A DNA stretch of 64,000 nucleotides from Subtercola lobariae (GTDB taxonomy: Bacteria; Actinomycetota; Actinomycetes; Actinomycetales; Microbacteriaceae). Below the pieces are notes generated by a model. The model did not search any database. It was not told the DNA's origin and saw nothing but the letters and a program-made list of their open reading frames with translations. Location of the stretch: positions 16,741-80,740 of the forward strand of contig NZ_BMGP01000008.1 of NCBI RefSeq assembly GCF_014640255.1, in the 5' to 3' direction. Made by a program: the position numbers and the translations under genes. This document shows positions 37,851 through 46,710 of the stretch, piece after piece (position 1 is the stretch's first letter; every line of letters begins with the position of its first letter).

Positions 37851-38732
37851 ATGGCAATCGATCTGCATTTCACCAAAGGCCAGGGCACGGGCAACGACTT
37901 CGTTCTGTTCGCTGACCCCGAGGGCGCTATTTCGTTGAGCCCCGAGCAGATCGCCTCCCTCTGCGACCGTAACTTCGGTATCGGAGCAAACGGCCTCATT
38001 CGCGCAGTCAAGTCGGCCAACCTGCCGGAGGGTGCGGCATCGCTTGCCGAAGACGATGCGGCCGAGTGGTTCATGGACTATCACAACGCCGACGGATCGC
38101 CTGCGGAGATGTGCGGCAACGGCATCCGGGTGTTCGTGAAGTACCTGCTCGAGAACGGCCTCGCCGAACTCGAACAGGGCGATACGTTCGTCGTGGGTAC
38201 GCGCGCTGGTGTCATCGATGTGCAGCGCAACCTCACCGGGTTTCAGGCCGATCTCGGCCGGTGGCGGCTCGACGGCGGCGAACCCCTGGTTCGGGCGAAG
38301 AACCTGCAGGTCGCGCGGCCCGGTCTCGGCGTGAACGTCGGTAATCCGCATGTGGTGGTGGCGCTGGCCGATGAAGAGGAGCTCGAGTCAGCCGATCTCA
38401 CGTTCATTCCGCAGCTCGACCCGCAGCCGCCCGAGGGCGCCAATGTCGAGTTCGTCGTGCCGCTCGAACCTCTCGTTCGTAACGGGGTGGGGCACATTCG
38501 CATGCGCGTGCACGAGCGGGGCAGCGGTGAAACGCTGTCATGCGGCACGGGCGCGGCGGCGGCTGCTCTCGCCATTCGGTATTGGGCCGGGGCAGGAGCG
38601 CCGAACCAGTGGCGGGTCGAAGTGCCCGGAGGCGCGGTGGGCGTGCGCATGTACGCCACCGAAGACGGCGAGCACGTGGCGCTCTCAGGCCCCGCTGAAC
38701 TCGTCTTCGAGGGCGACGTCACCCTCGTCTGA
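37851..38732 (+). CDS. dapF: Diaminopimelate epimerase
   Basis: 293 aa cofactor-independent epimerase converting LL- to meso-diaminopimelate for lysine and peptidoglycan. The two catalytic cysteines are both present: Cys88 in MCGNGIRVF and Cys231 in [12 protein letters not shown]. The N-terminal [12 protein letters not shown] is typical. An acidic loop around residues 60-72 is longer than in many homologues. Its 3' end overlaps the convergent methyltransferase gene by 14 bases. Confidence 0.95.
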   Translation: MAIDLHFTKGQGTGNDFVLFADPEGAISLSPEQIASLCDRNFGIGANGLIRAVKSANLPEGAASLAEDDAAEWFMDYHNADGSPAEMCGNGIRVFVKYLLENGLAELEQGDTFVVGTRAGVIDVQRNLTGFQADLGRWRLDGGEPLVRAKNLQVARPGLGVNVGNPHVVVALADEEELESADLTFIPQLDPQPPEGANVEFVVPLEPLVRNGVGHIRMRVHERGSGETLSCGTGAAAAALAIRYWAGAGAPNQWRVEVPGGAVGVRMYATEDGEHVALSGPAELVFEGDVTLV

Positions 38733-39339
38733 GGCGCGCCCGCAGCACGCGGTAACCCTTGCTGGTGGCCGTGCGCGTCACTGAGAAGCTCGGCGGCAGG
38801 GCGCCCTCGAGCCAGCGGTGCAGCGAATCCGACCCGAGGTTGCGCTGCACCACGAGCCACGCGTCAGACCCTGGGTCAAGCCGCGGCAGCCAGGTGAGCA
38901 GCAGGTTGTGCAGCTCGTCTTTGCCCACCCGAATAGGCGGATTCGACCAGATGGTCATGAACTGCAGGTCGGCGGGAACATCTGCGGGCAGCACAGCGTT
39001 GATGTTACCGAGGCCGAGTTTGGCAGCGTTGGCCTTCACCAGATCGAGAGCACGTTCGTTGACGTCAACAGCCCACACGGTGGCGTGGGGTGACAACAGA
39101 GCGAGGGCGAGCGAGATGGGGCCCCAACCGCAGCCCACGTCGAGCAGATTGCCGCCGGGTGGCGGCTCAGGGGTATTGGCAAGAAGAACCTGGGTTCCGG
39201 CATCCACTCGGTCTGGGCTGAAAACGCCACCAGCCGTCGTCGCAGAGAACGATCTGCCGGCGATGGTCACGGCGATTTCTTTGAGCTTCAATTCCGTCGA
39301 CGGACGCGCTTGAAAGTAGTGCCCATTGTCGGTAGCCAT
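38719..39339 (-). CDS. RsmC/RlmG-type class I methyltransferase
   Basis: 206 aa SAM-dependent methyltransferase. Motif [18 protein letters not shown] (about 78-94), [19 protein letters not shown] (motif II region) and SNPPIRVG (motif IV, the NPP[IH] typical of rRNA/DNA N-methyltransferases, near 142) are clear. N-terminal [14 protein letters not shown] matches the RsmC C-terminal-domain family, whose members methylate guanines in rRNA; the exact target cannot be told. Start ATG 39339 has a -10-like TACATT 6 bases upstream; the frame extending to 39486 runs under hflX and is rejected. Confidence 0.88.
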   Translation of the reverse strand: MATDNGHYFQARPSTELKLKEIAVTIAGRSFSATTAGGVFSPDRVDAGTQVLLANTPEPPPGGNLLDVGCGWGPISLALALLSPHATVWAVDVNERALDLVKANAAKLGLGNINAVLPADVPADLQFMTIWSNPPIRVGKDELHNLLLTWLPRLDPGSDAWLVVQRNLGSDSLHRWLEGALPPSFSVTRTATSKGYRVLRARLRRG

Positions 39340-39345
39340 AGAGGG

Positions 39346-39351
39346 AATGTA
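39346..39351 (-). promoter_or_regulatory. -10-like TACATT, leaderless methyltransferase
   Basis: On the minus strand TACATT ends 6 bases before the ATG at 39339. It lies only 14 bases from the -10-like box of hflX on the other strand. Confidence 0.45.
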
Positions 39352-39365
39352 GCAAATGAGAGGGC

Positions 39366-39371
39366 TAGTCT
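39366..39371 (+). promoter_or_regulatory. -10-like TAGTCT before hflX
   Basis: TAGTCT ends 8 bases before the hflX ATG at 39380. The full divergent gap between the two start codons is 40 bases. Confidence 0.4.
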
Positions 39372-39379
39372 TTACATCA

Positions 39380-40969
39380 ATGACTGAACACAATTCACTT
39401 TCTGACGGCGACGAGGCCGTCGTGGCGGCGCCGGCGAACGCGTCGGCAAACGACTCTGCGAACGACTCTGCGACCGTCGACCGCATTTTGCAGCGCGCAG
39501 AAGCCCGCTCATCGGGTTACGCGCTGTTCACTCCGGGCAGTGCGCTCGCAGTGAACGACCGTTCTGCTGGGGGTACGGATGCCCGGGGCACCCACAATCA
39601 TGACGGCGACCAATTCGACCTCGCCGACCGCCAGGCGCTTCGCCGCGTCGCCGGGCTCTCAACCGAACTCGAAGACGTAACGGAGGTCGAATATCGTCAG
39701 CTGCGGCTAGAGAATGTCGTGCTGATCGGGGTATATACCCAAGGCACAATCACTGACGCCGAGAACTCACTTCACGAACTCGCCGCACTCGCCGAGACGG
39801 CAGGAGCAGCTGTGCTCGACGGACTCCTTCAGCGCCGCGCGAACCCTGACCCCAGCACGTACTTCGGTAAGGGCAAGGCTGAAGAGCTCGCCGGCGTGGT
39901 CAAGGCGCTCGGCGCCGATACGGTGATCGTCGATAGCGAGCTGGCCCCGAGCCAGCGTCGTGCGCTCGAAGACATCGTGAAGGTGAAGGTCATCGACCGC
40001 ACTGCCGTCATTCTCGACATCTTCAGCCAGCACGCGAAGAGCCGTGAAGGTAAGGCGCAGGTCGAACTCGCGCAGCTCGAGTACCTGCTGCCGAGGCTCC
40101 GTGGCTGGGGCGAATCGATGTCGCGCCAGGCCGGTGGCCAAGTGGGTGGCACGGGGGCCGGAATGGGCTCGCGTGGGCCGGGTGAAACGAAGATCGAGCT
40201 CGATCGTCGCCGCATCCACACCCGCATGTCACGACTGCGTAAGCAGATCGCTGCCATGAAGCCTGCCCGCGAGGCAAAGCGTGCCAATCGCAAACGCAAC
40301 ACCGTGCCTTCGGTAGCAATTGCGGGCTACACCAACGCCGGTAAGTCGTCGCTGCTCAATCGCATCACGGGCGCTGGGCTGCTGGTCGAGAACGCGCTCT
40401 TCGCGACCCTCGACGCCACCGTGCGTCGCACCCAGACAGCGGATGGCCGGGAGTACACCTTCGTCGATACCGTCGGTTTTGTGCGCAGCCTCCCGACGCA
40501 ACTCGTCGAGGCGTTTCGGTCGACACTCGAAGAGGTCGCCGATGCCGATGTGATCGTGCACGTAGTCGACGGCTCGCACCCTGACCCGGCCAGCCAGCTC
40601 ACGACGGTGCGCGAAGTCATCGGCGAAGCGGGGGCACGCGGCATTCCGGAGCTGGTCGTCTTCAACAAGAGCGACCTCATCTCAGACAGCGACCGCATTG
40701 TTCTGCGCGGGCTCGAGCCGAACTCGCTGTTCGTCTCTGCGCGCACGGGTGAAGGCATCGATGAGTTGCTCATTGTGCTCGATGGCATGCTGCCGACGCC
40801 GTCGATCGAGGTCGACGTACTCGTGCCGTACGACCGGGGTGACCTGGTTTCGCAGATGCATCAGCACAGCACGGTGCTGAGTACGGAATACGAAGAGGGC
40901 GGTACGCACGTGCGGGCGCTCGTGAACGCTGAGTTCGAGGCGCAGCTGGTCGAATTCAGCACCACGTAG
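39380..40969 (+). CDS. hflX: Ribosome-splitting GTPase HflX
   Basis: 529 aa GTPase that splits or rescues stalled ribosomes. N-terminal HflX domain (GVYTQGTITDAENSL and NPDPSTYFGKGKAEEL), glycine-rich GGQVGGTGAGMGSRGPGETK, then the G domain with G1 AGYTNAGKSS, G3 DTVGFV and G4 NKSD. The first ~90 residues are an extension with a doubled NDSA unit encoded by 12-base repeats (39449-39472). I choose ATG 39380 over 39356 because of the promoter position. Convergent with lexA with 14 bases between. Confidence 0.94.
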   Translation: MTEHNSLSDGDEAVVAAPANASANDSANDSATVDRILQRAEARSSGYALFTPGSALAVNDRSAGGTDARGTHNHDGDQFDLADRQALRRVAGLSTELEDVTEVEYRQLRLENVVLIGVYTQGTITDAENSLHELAALAETAGAAVLDGLLQRRANPDPSTYFGKGKAEELAGVVKALGADTVIVDSELAPSQRRALEDIVKVKVIDRTAVILDIFSQHAKSREGKAQVELAQLEYLLPRLRGWGESMSRQAGGQVGGTGAGMGSRGPGETKIELDRRRIHTRMSRLRKQIAAMKPAREAKRANRKRNTVPSVAIAGYTNAGKSSLLNRITGAGLLVENALFATLDATVRRTQTADGREYTFVDTVGFVRSLPTQLVEAFRSTLEEVADADVIVHVVDGSHPDPASQLTTVREVIGEAGARGIPELVVFNKSDLISDSDRIVLRGLEPNSLFVSARTGEGIDELLIVLDGMLPTPSIEVDVLVPYDRGDLVSQMHQHSTVLSTEYEEGGTHVRALVNAEFEAQLVEFSTT

Positions 40970-40983
40970 CAGTTCAGGCGAAG

Positions 40984-41649
40984 CTAGACCGACCGCAGCA
41001 CCGCCACGACCTTGCCGAGCACCGTGGCGTAATCGCCGAGAATCGGTTCGAAGTTCGAGTTGCGCGGCAGCAGCCAGGTGTGGCCGTCGCGTTGGCGAAA
41101 GACCTTCACCGTCGCCTCGTCGTCGAGCATGGCCGCGACGATGTCACCGTTCTCCGCCGTGTTCTGCGTGCGCACGACAACCCAGTCGCCGTCGCAGATG
41201 GCCGCGTCGATCATCGACTCACCGACGACCTTCAGCATGAACAACTCGCCCTTGCCGACGAGCTGGCGGGGGAGGGGGTAGACCTCTTCGACCTGCTGCT
41301 CAGCCGTGATGGGAATACCGGCGGCGATACGACCGACCAGCGGCACCAAGGCAACGTCGCCATGGGGTGTCGGTGAATCGCTCGTGACCGAATCGCTCTT
41401 GGGAATGTCGATCAGCACCTCGAGCGCGCGGGGACGATTCGGGTCTCGGCGCAGATACCCGCTCAGCTCGAGCTGATTCAGTTGATGCGTGACGCTCGAG
41501 AGTGAAGCCAGCCCGACAGCATCGCCGATCTCGCGCATGCTCGGCGGGTACCCCTGCTGGTTCACCGCTTCAGAGATCACCTCGAGAATCGCCAACTGCT
41601 TCTCGCTCAGCGACTTGCGTCGCCTCGTTCCGCCACGCTCACTGGCCAC
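40984..41649 (-). CDS. lexA: SOS repressor LexA
   Basis: 221 aa repressor. Winged helix-turn-helix at about 12-75 ([16 protein letters not shown] ... [16 protein letters not shown]), linker, then the S24 peptidase domain: cleavage site Ala110-Gly111 in RIAAGIPI, nucleophile Ser145 in VVGESMID and general base Lys182 in ATVKVF. The GTG start is preceded by a polar leader. It is divergent from the LysM gene across a 323-base region carrying two SOS boxes, so it should repress itself. Confidence 0.97.
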   Translation of the reverse strand: MASERGGTRRRKSLSEKQLAILEVISEAVNQQGYPPSMREIGDAVGLASLSSVTHQLNQLELSGYLRRDPNRPRALEVLIDIPKSDSVTSDSPTPHGDVALVPLVGRIAAGIPITAEQQVEEVYPLPRQLVGKGELFMLKVVGESMIDAAICDGDWVVVRTQNTAENGDIVAAMLDDEATVKVFRQRDGHTWLLPRNSNFEPILGDYATVLGKVVAVLRSV

Positions 41650-41811
41650 GGTGTCTCGCTTTCATCAGGTCTCGCTGGTCGGTCTGGCAACGCTGTCTGG
41701 CAACGAATTTCATTCGTGACGACCCAATGTCAGTGGCTGGTTGTTCACTGTCACTAGTCGCCGGTCGGCTCGATGTTGACAATCGAAACTGTATCGAACA
41801 CTGCGTGAAGT

Positions 41812-41827
41812 ACAAACACATGTTCGA
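41812..41827 (-). promoter_or_regulatory. SOS box at lexA promoter
   Basis: On the minus strand TCGAAC-ATGT-GTTTGT, 10 of 12 matches to TCGAAC-N4-GTTCGA. It overlaps the lexA -35 TTGTAC. Confidence 0.8.
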
Positions 41828-41874
41828 GTGTGTCGCACAATTTGTCGCGATATTCGACTTGAACATTCGAACAA

Positions 41875-41890
41875 TCGAAGATATATTCGG
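41875..41890 (+). promoter_or_regulatory. SOS box at LysM-gene promoter
   Basis: TCGAAG-ATAT-ATTCGG, one base different from the recA box at 33127-33142. It covers the -10 TATATT of the LysM gene. Confidence 0.75.
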
Positions 41891-41898
41891 AACATAGC

Positions 41899-41936
41899 TT
41901 CGTACCAGGCGCTCCCGGCCGAGCGCCTGGTACGAA
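41899..41936 (+). repeat. Perfect 16-bp inverted repeat with 6-base loop
   Basis: TTCGTACCAGGCGCTC at 41899-41914 pairs perfectly with 41921-41936 around CCGGCC. Given the promoter just upstream, the hairpin would begin about 5-6 nt from the 5' end of the LysM mRNA and end 36 bases before the start codon. No T tract follows, so it is not a classical terminator. Confidence 0.9.
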
Positions 41937-41972
41937 AACTCCTAGTAGGGGTTAACCCTGAGAGGCCACACC

Positions 41973-42344
41973 ATGACTGCAATCCAGCTCGGCACTGCTC
42001 CTGTTCGCACCGCCAGCAGGGGCGGCGATCGATCTCGCCTGCGCCTGACCCGCCGCGGTCGCGTCGTTCTGGCTGTTCTGGTGTCGTTGCCGCTCATCGC
42101 CGCGCTGGCAGCATTCGCGATTCTCGGGGGTTCAGCGGCCATCGCCACGGGAGACAGCTCGTCGGCCACGTACAGCTACATCACGGTGGAGCCGGGCGAG
42201 AGCTTGTGGGGCATTGCGCAGTCGCTCGACCCGTCGGCTGACCCGCGTGATGTCATCGCTCAGATCGTCGACCTGAACCAGCTGCATTCGTCTGACGTGC
42301 AGTCGGGCCAGCGCCTGGCGCTCCCGTCGCAGTACGCGAAATAG
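41973..42344 (+). CDS. LysM-domain membrane protein, SOS-controlled (DivS-like position)
   Basis: 123 aa single-pass membrane protein. A basic N-terminus (residues 1-30), one transmembrane helix (VVLAVLVSLPLIAALAAFAIL, about 31-52) and a C-terminal LysM domain: YITVEPGESLWGIAQSL ... QIVDLNQLHSSDVQSGQRLALP (in parts), expected outside the membrane on peptidoglycan. In the same divergent position next to lexA, corynebacteria carry divS, a LysM cell-division inhibitor induced by SOS; mycobacteria have a comparable gene. The SOS box and location make a damage-induced division inhibitor the best inference. AGAGG lies 8-12 bases before the ATG. Confidence 0.85.
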   Translation: MTAIQLGTAPVRTASRGGDRSRLRLTRRGRVVLAVLVSLPLIAALAAFAILGGSAAIATGDSSSATYSYITVEPGESLWGIAQSLDPSADPRDVIAQIVDLNQLHSSDVQSGQRLALPSQYAK

Positions 42345-42428
42345 CGATACGGCCTGCACTTTCTGAACTGCCCGCACCGCCTGAACTGCGTGATGGCCAG
42401 CGCGCAGTGTCGACCGAGCCGGGCGCAC

Positions 42429-42434
42429 TACCAT
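42429..42434 (+). promoter_or_regulatory. -10-like TACCAT, leaderless hisC
   Basis: TACCAT ends 7 bases before the hisC GTG at 42442. Confidence 0.4.
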
Positions 42435-42441
42435 TGGCTGA

Positions 42442-43524
42442 GTGAGTTCTTTAGCCGATCTGCCCATTCGTGACGACCTCAGGGGGTTGACTCCCTATGG
42501 GGCTCCCGAGCTGAAGGTTGCCGTTCAATTGAACGTCAACGAGAACACTCACCCCATTCCCGAAGACGTGGCCCGATCCATCATCGAAGCGCTCGCCCGC
42601 GAGTTGCTCTCGGTGAACCGCTACCCCGATCGGGAGTTTCTCGCCCTCCGTGACAGCCTGGCACGCTATCTCGGCGGCGGCTTGACGCGAGACAACGTGT
42701 GGGCGGCGAACGGCTCCAATGAGATTCTGCAGCAGATTCTGCAGGCGTTCGGTGGCCCCGGCCGCTCGGTTCTGGGGTTCCCGCCCACCTATTCGATGCA
42801 CCCGATCATCGCGGCGGGTACCGGTACCGAATGGATCGCCGGAGTGCGCGACACAGAATACGAGATCTCACCGGCGACTGCCGTCGACTGGATCGAACGA
42901 ACCTCACCCGATCTGGTGTTTTTCTGCTCTCCCAACAATCCCACCGGAACGGCGCTCTCGCTCGAGACCATCGCGGCCGCCTACAACGCGACTCCGGGCA
43001 TCGTCGTGGTCGACGAGGCCTACGCCGAGTTCGGTCACAGCGAGCAGCCCACGGCGCTCTCCCTACTCGAGGGCCGCGAGCGTCTCATCGTCACCCGAAC
43101 CATGAGCAAGGCGTTCGCCTTCGCCGGTGCTCGGCTGGGCTACCTTGCCGCAGACCCCGCCATCAGCGACGCGTTGCGGCTCGTGCGTCTGCCGTACCAC
43201 CTCTCATCGCTTACTCAAGCCGCTGCCGTCGCCGCTCTGGCCCACGCGCCAGAAATGCTCGCCATGGTCGACGACATCAAGAAGCAGCGCGACCGCATTG
43301 AGGTGACGCTGCGCGAACTCGGCTACCACCCGTACCCGAGCGCATCCAACTTCGTTTTGTTCGGGGGAGTGCCCGACGCCCACCGTTTGTTCGAACAACT
43401 TCTCGAGCGTGACATCATCATTCGCGATCTCGGCATCGAAGGCCACCTGAGGGTGAGCGCCGGCACTGAGGCAGAGACCACCGCGTTTTTGCGAGCGATG
43501 AGTGAGTTGACCGAGGCCCGATAG
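42442..43524 (+). CDS. hisC: Histidinol-phosphate aminotransferase
   Basis: 360 aa PLP enzyme converting imidazole-acetol phosphate to histidinol phosphate. [19 protein letters not shown] and the Lys223 Schiff-base motif [16 protein letters not shown] fit HisC rather than a general aminotransferase, as does hisB directly downstream. GTG start at a predicted transcription start. hisD, hisG, hisE, hisF and hisI are not in the window, so the histidine pathway is split. Confidence 0.94.
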   Translation: MSSLADLPIRDDLRGLTPYGAPELKVAVQLNVNENTHPIPEDVARSIIEALARELLSVNRYPDREFLALRDSLARYLGGGLTRDNVWAANGSNEILQQILQAFGGPGRSVLGFPPTYSMHPIIAAGTGTEWIAGVRDTEYEISPATAVDWIERTSPDLVFFCSPNNPTGTALSLETIAAAYNATPGIVVVDEAYAEFGHSEQPTALSLLEGRERLIVTRTMSKAFAFAGARLGYLAADPAISDALRLVRLPYHLSSLTQAAAVAALAHAPEMLAMVDDIKKQRDRIEVTLRELGYHPYPSASNFVLFGGVPDAHRLFEQLLERDIIIRDLGIEGHLRVSAGTEAETTAFLRAMSELTEAR

Positions 43525-43527
43525 ACT
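43522..43527 (+). promoter_or_regulatory. -10-like TAGACT, leaderless hisB
   Basis: TAGACT overlaps the hisC stop and ends 7 bases before the hisB ATG, suggesting an internal promoter. Confidence 0.4.
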
Positions 43528-43534
43528 TTTCGGC

Positions 43535-44143
43535 ATGTCGACCGAACCGCGTACCGCCCGTTTGCAGCGTGAAACCAGCGAATCGAGCATCGAGCTCTCG
43601 CTGAACCTCGACGGCACCGGTGTTTCGCACATCGACACGTCGGTTCCGTTCTACAACCACCTGCTCACCGCGTTCGCCAAGCACTCGCTGACCGACCTGA
43701 CGGTGAAAGCGACCGGCGACACCGACATCGACGTGCACCACACCGTCGAAGACGTCGCAATTGTGCTCGGCCAGGCCATCAAGCAGGCCCTGGGCGACAA
43801 GAGTGGAATCTCGCGGTTCGGCGACGCGCTTGTTCCGCTCGACGAAGCGCTCGTGCAAGCCGTCGTCGACATTTCGGGGCGCCCTTTTCTGGTGCACACC
43901 GGCGAGCCCGCCGGCTTCGAATACCACCTCATCGGCGGCCACTTCACGGGGTCGATGGTGCGCCACGTCTTCGAGGCGATCACCTTCAACGCAGGTCTGA
44001 CGGTTCACATCACCGTGCTCGGCGGCCGCGACCCGCACCACATCGCCGAAGCCGAGTTCAAGGCATTCGCCAGGGCGTTCAGATTCGCCAAACAGCTCGA
44101 CCCGAGCGTCTCGGGCATTCCCTCGACGAAGGGAGCGCTGTGA
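43535..44143 (+). CDS. hisB: Imidazoleglycerol-phosphate dehydratase
   Basis: 202 aa Mn2+ enzyme, single-domain HisB without the histidinol-phosphatase half, as usual in actinobacteria. Metal motifs DVHHTVED and the second HxxE-type [12 protein letters not shown] are intact, as is the early [18 protein letters not shown]. hisH overlaps its 3' end by 4 bases. Confidence 0.96.
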   Translation: MSTEPRTARLQRETSESSIELSLNLDGTGVSHIDTSVPFYNHLLTAFAKHSLTDLTVKATGDTDIDVHHTVEDVAIVLGQAIKQALGDKSGISRFGDALVPLDEALVQAVVDISGRPFLVHTGEPAGFEYHLIGGHFTGSMVRHVFEAITFNAGLTVHITVLGGRDPHHIAEAEFKAFARAFRFAKQLDPSVSGIPSTKGAL

Positions 44144-44772
44144 GCTCTCCCCGGGTCGTGGTGCTCGACTACGGCAGCGGCAATGTGCACTCCGCGGTGA
44201 AAGCGCTCGAAAGGGTCGGGGCCACCGTTGAGCTGACGGCCGATCGTACGGCTGTCGCAGAGGCCGACGGCCTGTTCGTTCCCGGCGTCGGGGCCTTCAA
44301 CGCAGTCATGACGGCGCTCGAGTCGGTGCGCGGCAGCGAACTCATCGACAAACGTCTTGCGGGCGGCCGACCCGTTCTCGGGGTCTGCGTGGGTATGCAG
44401 GTGCTGTTCTCGCGAGGTATCGAGCGTGGTGTCGACTCCGCCGGTCTCGGTGAGTGGCCCGGCACCATCGAAGAGTTGCGAGCGGATGTTCTGCCGCACA
44501 TGGGCTGGAACACCGTCACCCCGCCGCCCGAGTCGAAGCTCTTCGCGGGCGTCGAAGACGAGCGTTTCTACTTCGTGCACTCGTACGCTGCCCAGACCTG
44601 GGAGCTCGAGGTTCAGCCACCTTTGCCGAAGGCCGCGGTGACCTGGGCAGAACACGGCGGCGGCTTCATCGCCGCCGTTGAGAACGGGCCGCTTTCGGCA
44701 ACCCAGTTTCACCCCGAGAAGTCGGGCGACGCCGGCATGCAGTTGCTCTCGAACTGGCTCAAAACGCTCTGA
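44140..44772 (+). CDS. hisH: Imidazole glycerol phosphate synthase, glutaminase subunit
   Basis: 210 aa class I glutamine amidotransferase that feeds ammonia to HisF. Catalytic triad: Cys83 in GVCVGMQ, His191 and Glu193 in [21 protein letters not shown] at the N-terminus is typical. Its partner hisF is not in the window. GTG start overlaps hisB. Confidence 0.95.
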   Translation: MSSPRVVVLDYGSGNVHSAVKALERVGATVELTADRTAVAEADGLFVPGVGAFNAVMTALESVRGSELIDKRLAGGRPVLGVCVGMQVLFSRGIERGVDSAGLGEWPGTIEELRADVLPHMGWNTVTPPPESKLFAGVEDERFYFVHSYAAQTWELEVQPPLPKAAVTWAEHGGGFIAAVENGPLSATQFHPEKSGDAGMQLLSNWLKTL

Positions 44773-44822
44773 CCCGGCTCTCATACCCCCAACCCTCACA
44801 CTCGAAAGCTGACCGTCGTTTC

Positions 44823-45560
44823 ATGACCAACACCCCCGCCCTCGTTCTGTTGCCCGCCGTTGACATCGCCGACGGCCAGGCCGTTCGCTTGACCCAAGGG
44901 CAGGCGGGCACCGAGACCAATCACGGCGACCCTGCCGACGCGGCTGCCGACTGGGTGGCTCAGGGCGCCGAATGGATTCACTTGGTCGACCTCGACGCCG
45001 CATTCGGCCGCGGCAGCAACGTCGACGTCATTCGTCGAGTCATCGCTCAGGCTGACGGCGTCAAGATCGAACTCTCCGGCGGAATCCGTGACGACCCCTC
45101 ACTCGAGAACGCACTCGAAAGCGGAGCAACTCGCGTCAACCTCGGCACCGCCGCCCTCGAGAACCCCGAATGGGCCGCGCAAGCCATCGAGCGGTTCGGC
45201 GACGCCATCGCAGTGGGGCTCGACGTTCGCGGCACCACCCTCGCGGCCCGCGGCTGGACGGAAGACGGCGGCGACCTCTGGGAGGTACTCGCCCGCCTCG
45301 AAGACGCCGGTTGCGCCCGTTACGTGGTCACCGATGTCACCAAAGACGGCACCTTGAAGGGCCCGAACGTCGACTTGCTGAAGCAGGTCATGCAGCGCAC
45401 GACCAAGCCCGTCGTCGCCTCTGGCGGCATCTCGAGCCTCGACGACCTGACCGAGCTGCGCGCATTGGTGCCCGCCGGCCTCGAGGGTGCGATCGTGGGC
45501 CGAGCACTCTATGCGGGGGCGTTCACCCTGGTCGAGGCTCTCGCCGTCGCGTCGAACTGA
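44823..45560 (+). CDS. hisA: ProFAR isomerase HisA (PriA type likely)
   Basis: 245 aa (beta-alpha)8 barrel isomerase. [18 protein letters not shown] carries the first catalytic Asp, and [14 protein letters not shown] the second. Actinobacterial members are often PriA, serving both histidine and tryptophan (TrpF) pathways; the bifunctional reading is inferred from lineage, not from a residue I can prove. It begins 50 bases after hisH. Confidence 0.93.
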   Translation: MTNTPALVLLPAVDIADGQAVRLTQGQAGTETNHGDPADAAADWVAQGAEWIHLVDLDAAFGRGSNVDVIRRVIAQADGVKIELSGGIRDDPSLENALESGATRVNLGTAALENPEWAAQAIERFGDAIAVGLDVRGTTLAARGWTEDGGDLWEVLARLEDAGCARYVVTDVTKDGTLKGPNVDLLKQVMQRTTKPVVASGGISSLDDLTELRALVPAGLEGAIVGRALYAGAFTLVEALAVASN

Positions 45561-45574
45561 GTCGGTGCGGGTTG

Positions 45575-46390
45575 GTGGCGCACGAGCATCCGGAGCAGTC
45601 AGGTGATGCCAGCAGAGACGGCGCACCTGCTGATTCTGCAGGCCGACCCTTCGCGGGCCGGCACTTCGGCGAGAGCACAAGCGCCTTCGAACGCGATGAC
45701 GGCAGCGCGCCTCAGGCACTAGCCGAGGCGCTTCGCCGCTTCGGGCAGGGCGAGGTAGGTCAGCGTGAGGTGATCGATGCGGTTCGGGATGCCCGTCTGC
45801 TCGTACCCCTGGTGGCCCATGCCGGTGACACCGAGCTCGGCGATCACGGCAGAACAATAGACAAGACCCAAGAACTCTCGCTGGTCACCGTGACAGCGCC
45901 CGACGGCCGAACGGCCATGCCGGTCTTCAGCTCGAGCGCGGCCATGGCGAAGTGGAACCCGGCTGCCCGCCCGATTCCCACCGCGGCGCGCCGCATCGCT
46001 TTGTCAGCGGCGGCCGAGGGTACCGATCTACTCATTCTCGATGCCACCTCAGACACGGAATTCGTCGTTCGGCGCCCCGCGGTGTGGGCAATCGCTCAAG
46101 ACGTGGCGTGGCGGCATCCTGTGGGCGATGACGTGGTCGAGGCCGCGTTCGTGAACTCGGTCGAGGGTGAACTGAACATCACCGGAATCGCGCTCGAATC
46201 GGGCGATCCTCACGCCCGACTGACGGGTTCAGAGGTCGTCGTTCGTCTTCAGCTCGCCGCCGGGCTCGACCAGGCAGCCATTTCTGGCCTGCTCGCCCGG
46301 CTGAACGGTCGCTGGTCGCACAACGACGTCATTGCGGCGCGCATCGACTCGCTGGCGATCAAGCTGGTCGCAGCGCCCGTGCAGGCCTAG
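45575..46390 (+). CDS. SseB family protein
   Basis: 271 aa cytoplasmic protein with the SseB N-terminal domain, function unclear in actinobacteria. Core segments: LAEALRRFGQGEVGQREVIDAV, ARLLVPLVAHAG, SLVTVTAPDGRTAMPVFSS and WNPAARPIPTAA; the last ~90 residues have HNDVIAARIDSLAIKLV. The frame is open far upstream through hisA, so the start is uncertain; GTG 45575, 14 bases after hisA, is chosen because SAGRPFAGR-type N-termini are normal for the family. Convergent with the DUF1844 gene, overlapping it by 4 bases. Confidence 0.85.
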   Translation: MAHEHPEQSGDASRDGAPADSAGRPFAGRHFGESTSAFERDDGSAPQALAEALRRFGQGEVGQREVIDAVRDARLLVPLVAHAGDTELGDHGRTIDKTQELSLVTVTAPDGRTAMPVFSSSAAMAKWNPAARPIPTAARRIALSAAAEGTDLLILDATSDTEFVVRRPAVWAIAQDVAWRHPVGDDVVEAAFVNSVEGELNITGIALESGDPHARLTGSEVVVRLQLAAGLDQAAISGLLARLNGRWSHNDVIAARIDSLAIKLVAAPVQA

Positions 46391-46710
46391 TAGACCGGAC
46401 CGGTGAGTTTTTCACCCGGGCCCTGCCCGATGGGGTCAGGAAACGGTGATGCCTCGCGAAATGCGAGTTGTAACGAGCGCAGGCCGTCGCGCAGACTTCG
46501 CGCGTGCATGTCGCCGATCTCCGGGGCTCCGGCCGTGACCAGGCCGGCCAGCGCGATGATCAGCTTGCGCGCCTCGTCGAGGTCGAGCTGGCTCTCTGGG
46601 TCGTCGGCCAGCCCAACCTTCACGGCGGCGGCGCTCATGAGGTGCACTGCTGTGGTTGTAATGACCTCGACTGCCTGCACATCGGCGATATCGCGCGCTT
46701 CGTCACTCAT
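46387..46710 (-). CDS. DUF1844 family protein
   Basis: 107 aa protein of the DUF1844 family, unknown function. Typical segments: EVITTTAVHLMSAAAVKVGL, LDLDEARKLIIALAGLVTA and LRDGLRSLQLAFREAS. The ATG at 46710 gives the usual MSDEAR start; a longer start at 46728 exists. Its position next to infC is conserved in actinobacteria. Stop codons of this gene and the SseB gene overlap. Confidence 0.88.
   Translation of the reverse strand: MSDEARDIADVQAVEVITTTAVHLMSAAAVKVGLADDPESQLDLDEARKLIIALAGLVTAGAPEIGDMHARSLRDGLRSLQLAFREASPFPDPIGQGPGEKLTGPVY

Larger units (their letters stand above)
41650..41972. promoter_or_regulatory. Divergent lexA / LysM regulatory region
   Basis: 323 bases without a gene. 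For lexA (minus strand): -35 TTGTAC at 41815-41810, 16-base spacer, -10 TACAGT at 41793-41788. For the LysM gene (plus strand): -35 TTGAAC at 41859-41864, 17-base spacer, -10 TATATT at 41882-41887. An SOS box overlaps each promoter. Two TCGAA-containing sequences near 41783 and 41794 may be extra half sites. A large hairpin (41899-41936) and a GGGTTAACCC palindrome (about 41948-41957) follow on the LysM side. Confidence 0.7.

Noticed and set aside
41828..42241. Open frame across the SOS boxes into the LysM gene
   Set aside because: It runs in another frame over the promoter, operator and hairpin; the LysM frame has a recognisable domain and membrane helix.
42345..42441. Possible T-box or attenuator before hisC (also considered for leuS, pheS, tyrS)
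   Set aside because: Gaps are too short or the promoter-like box abuts the start codon; no His-, Leu-, Phe- or Tyr-rich leader peptide or T-box sequence seen.
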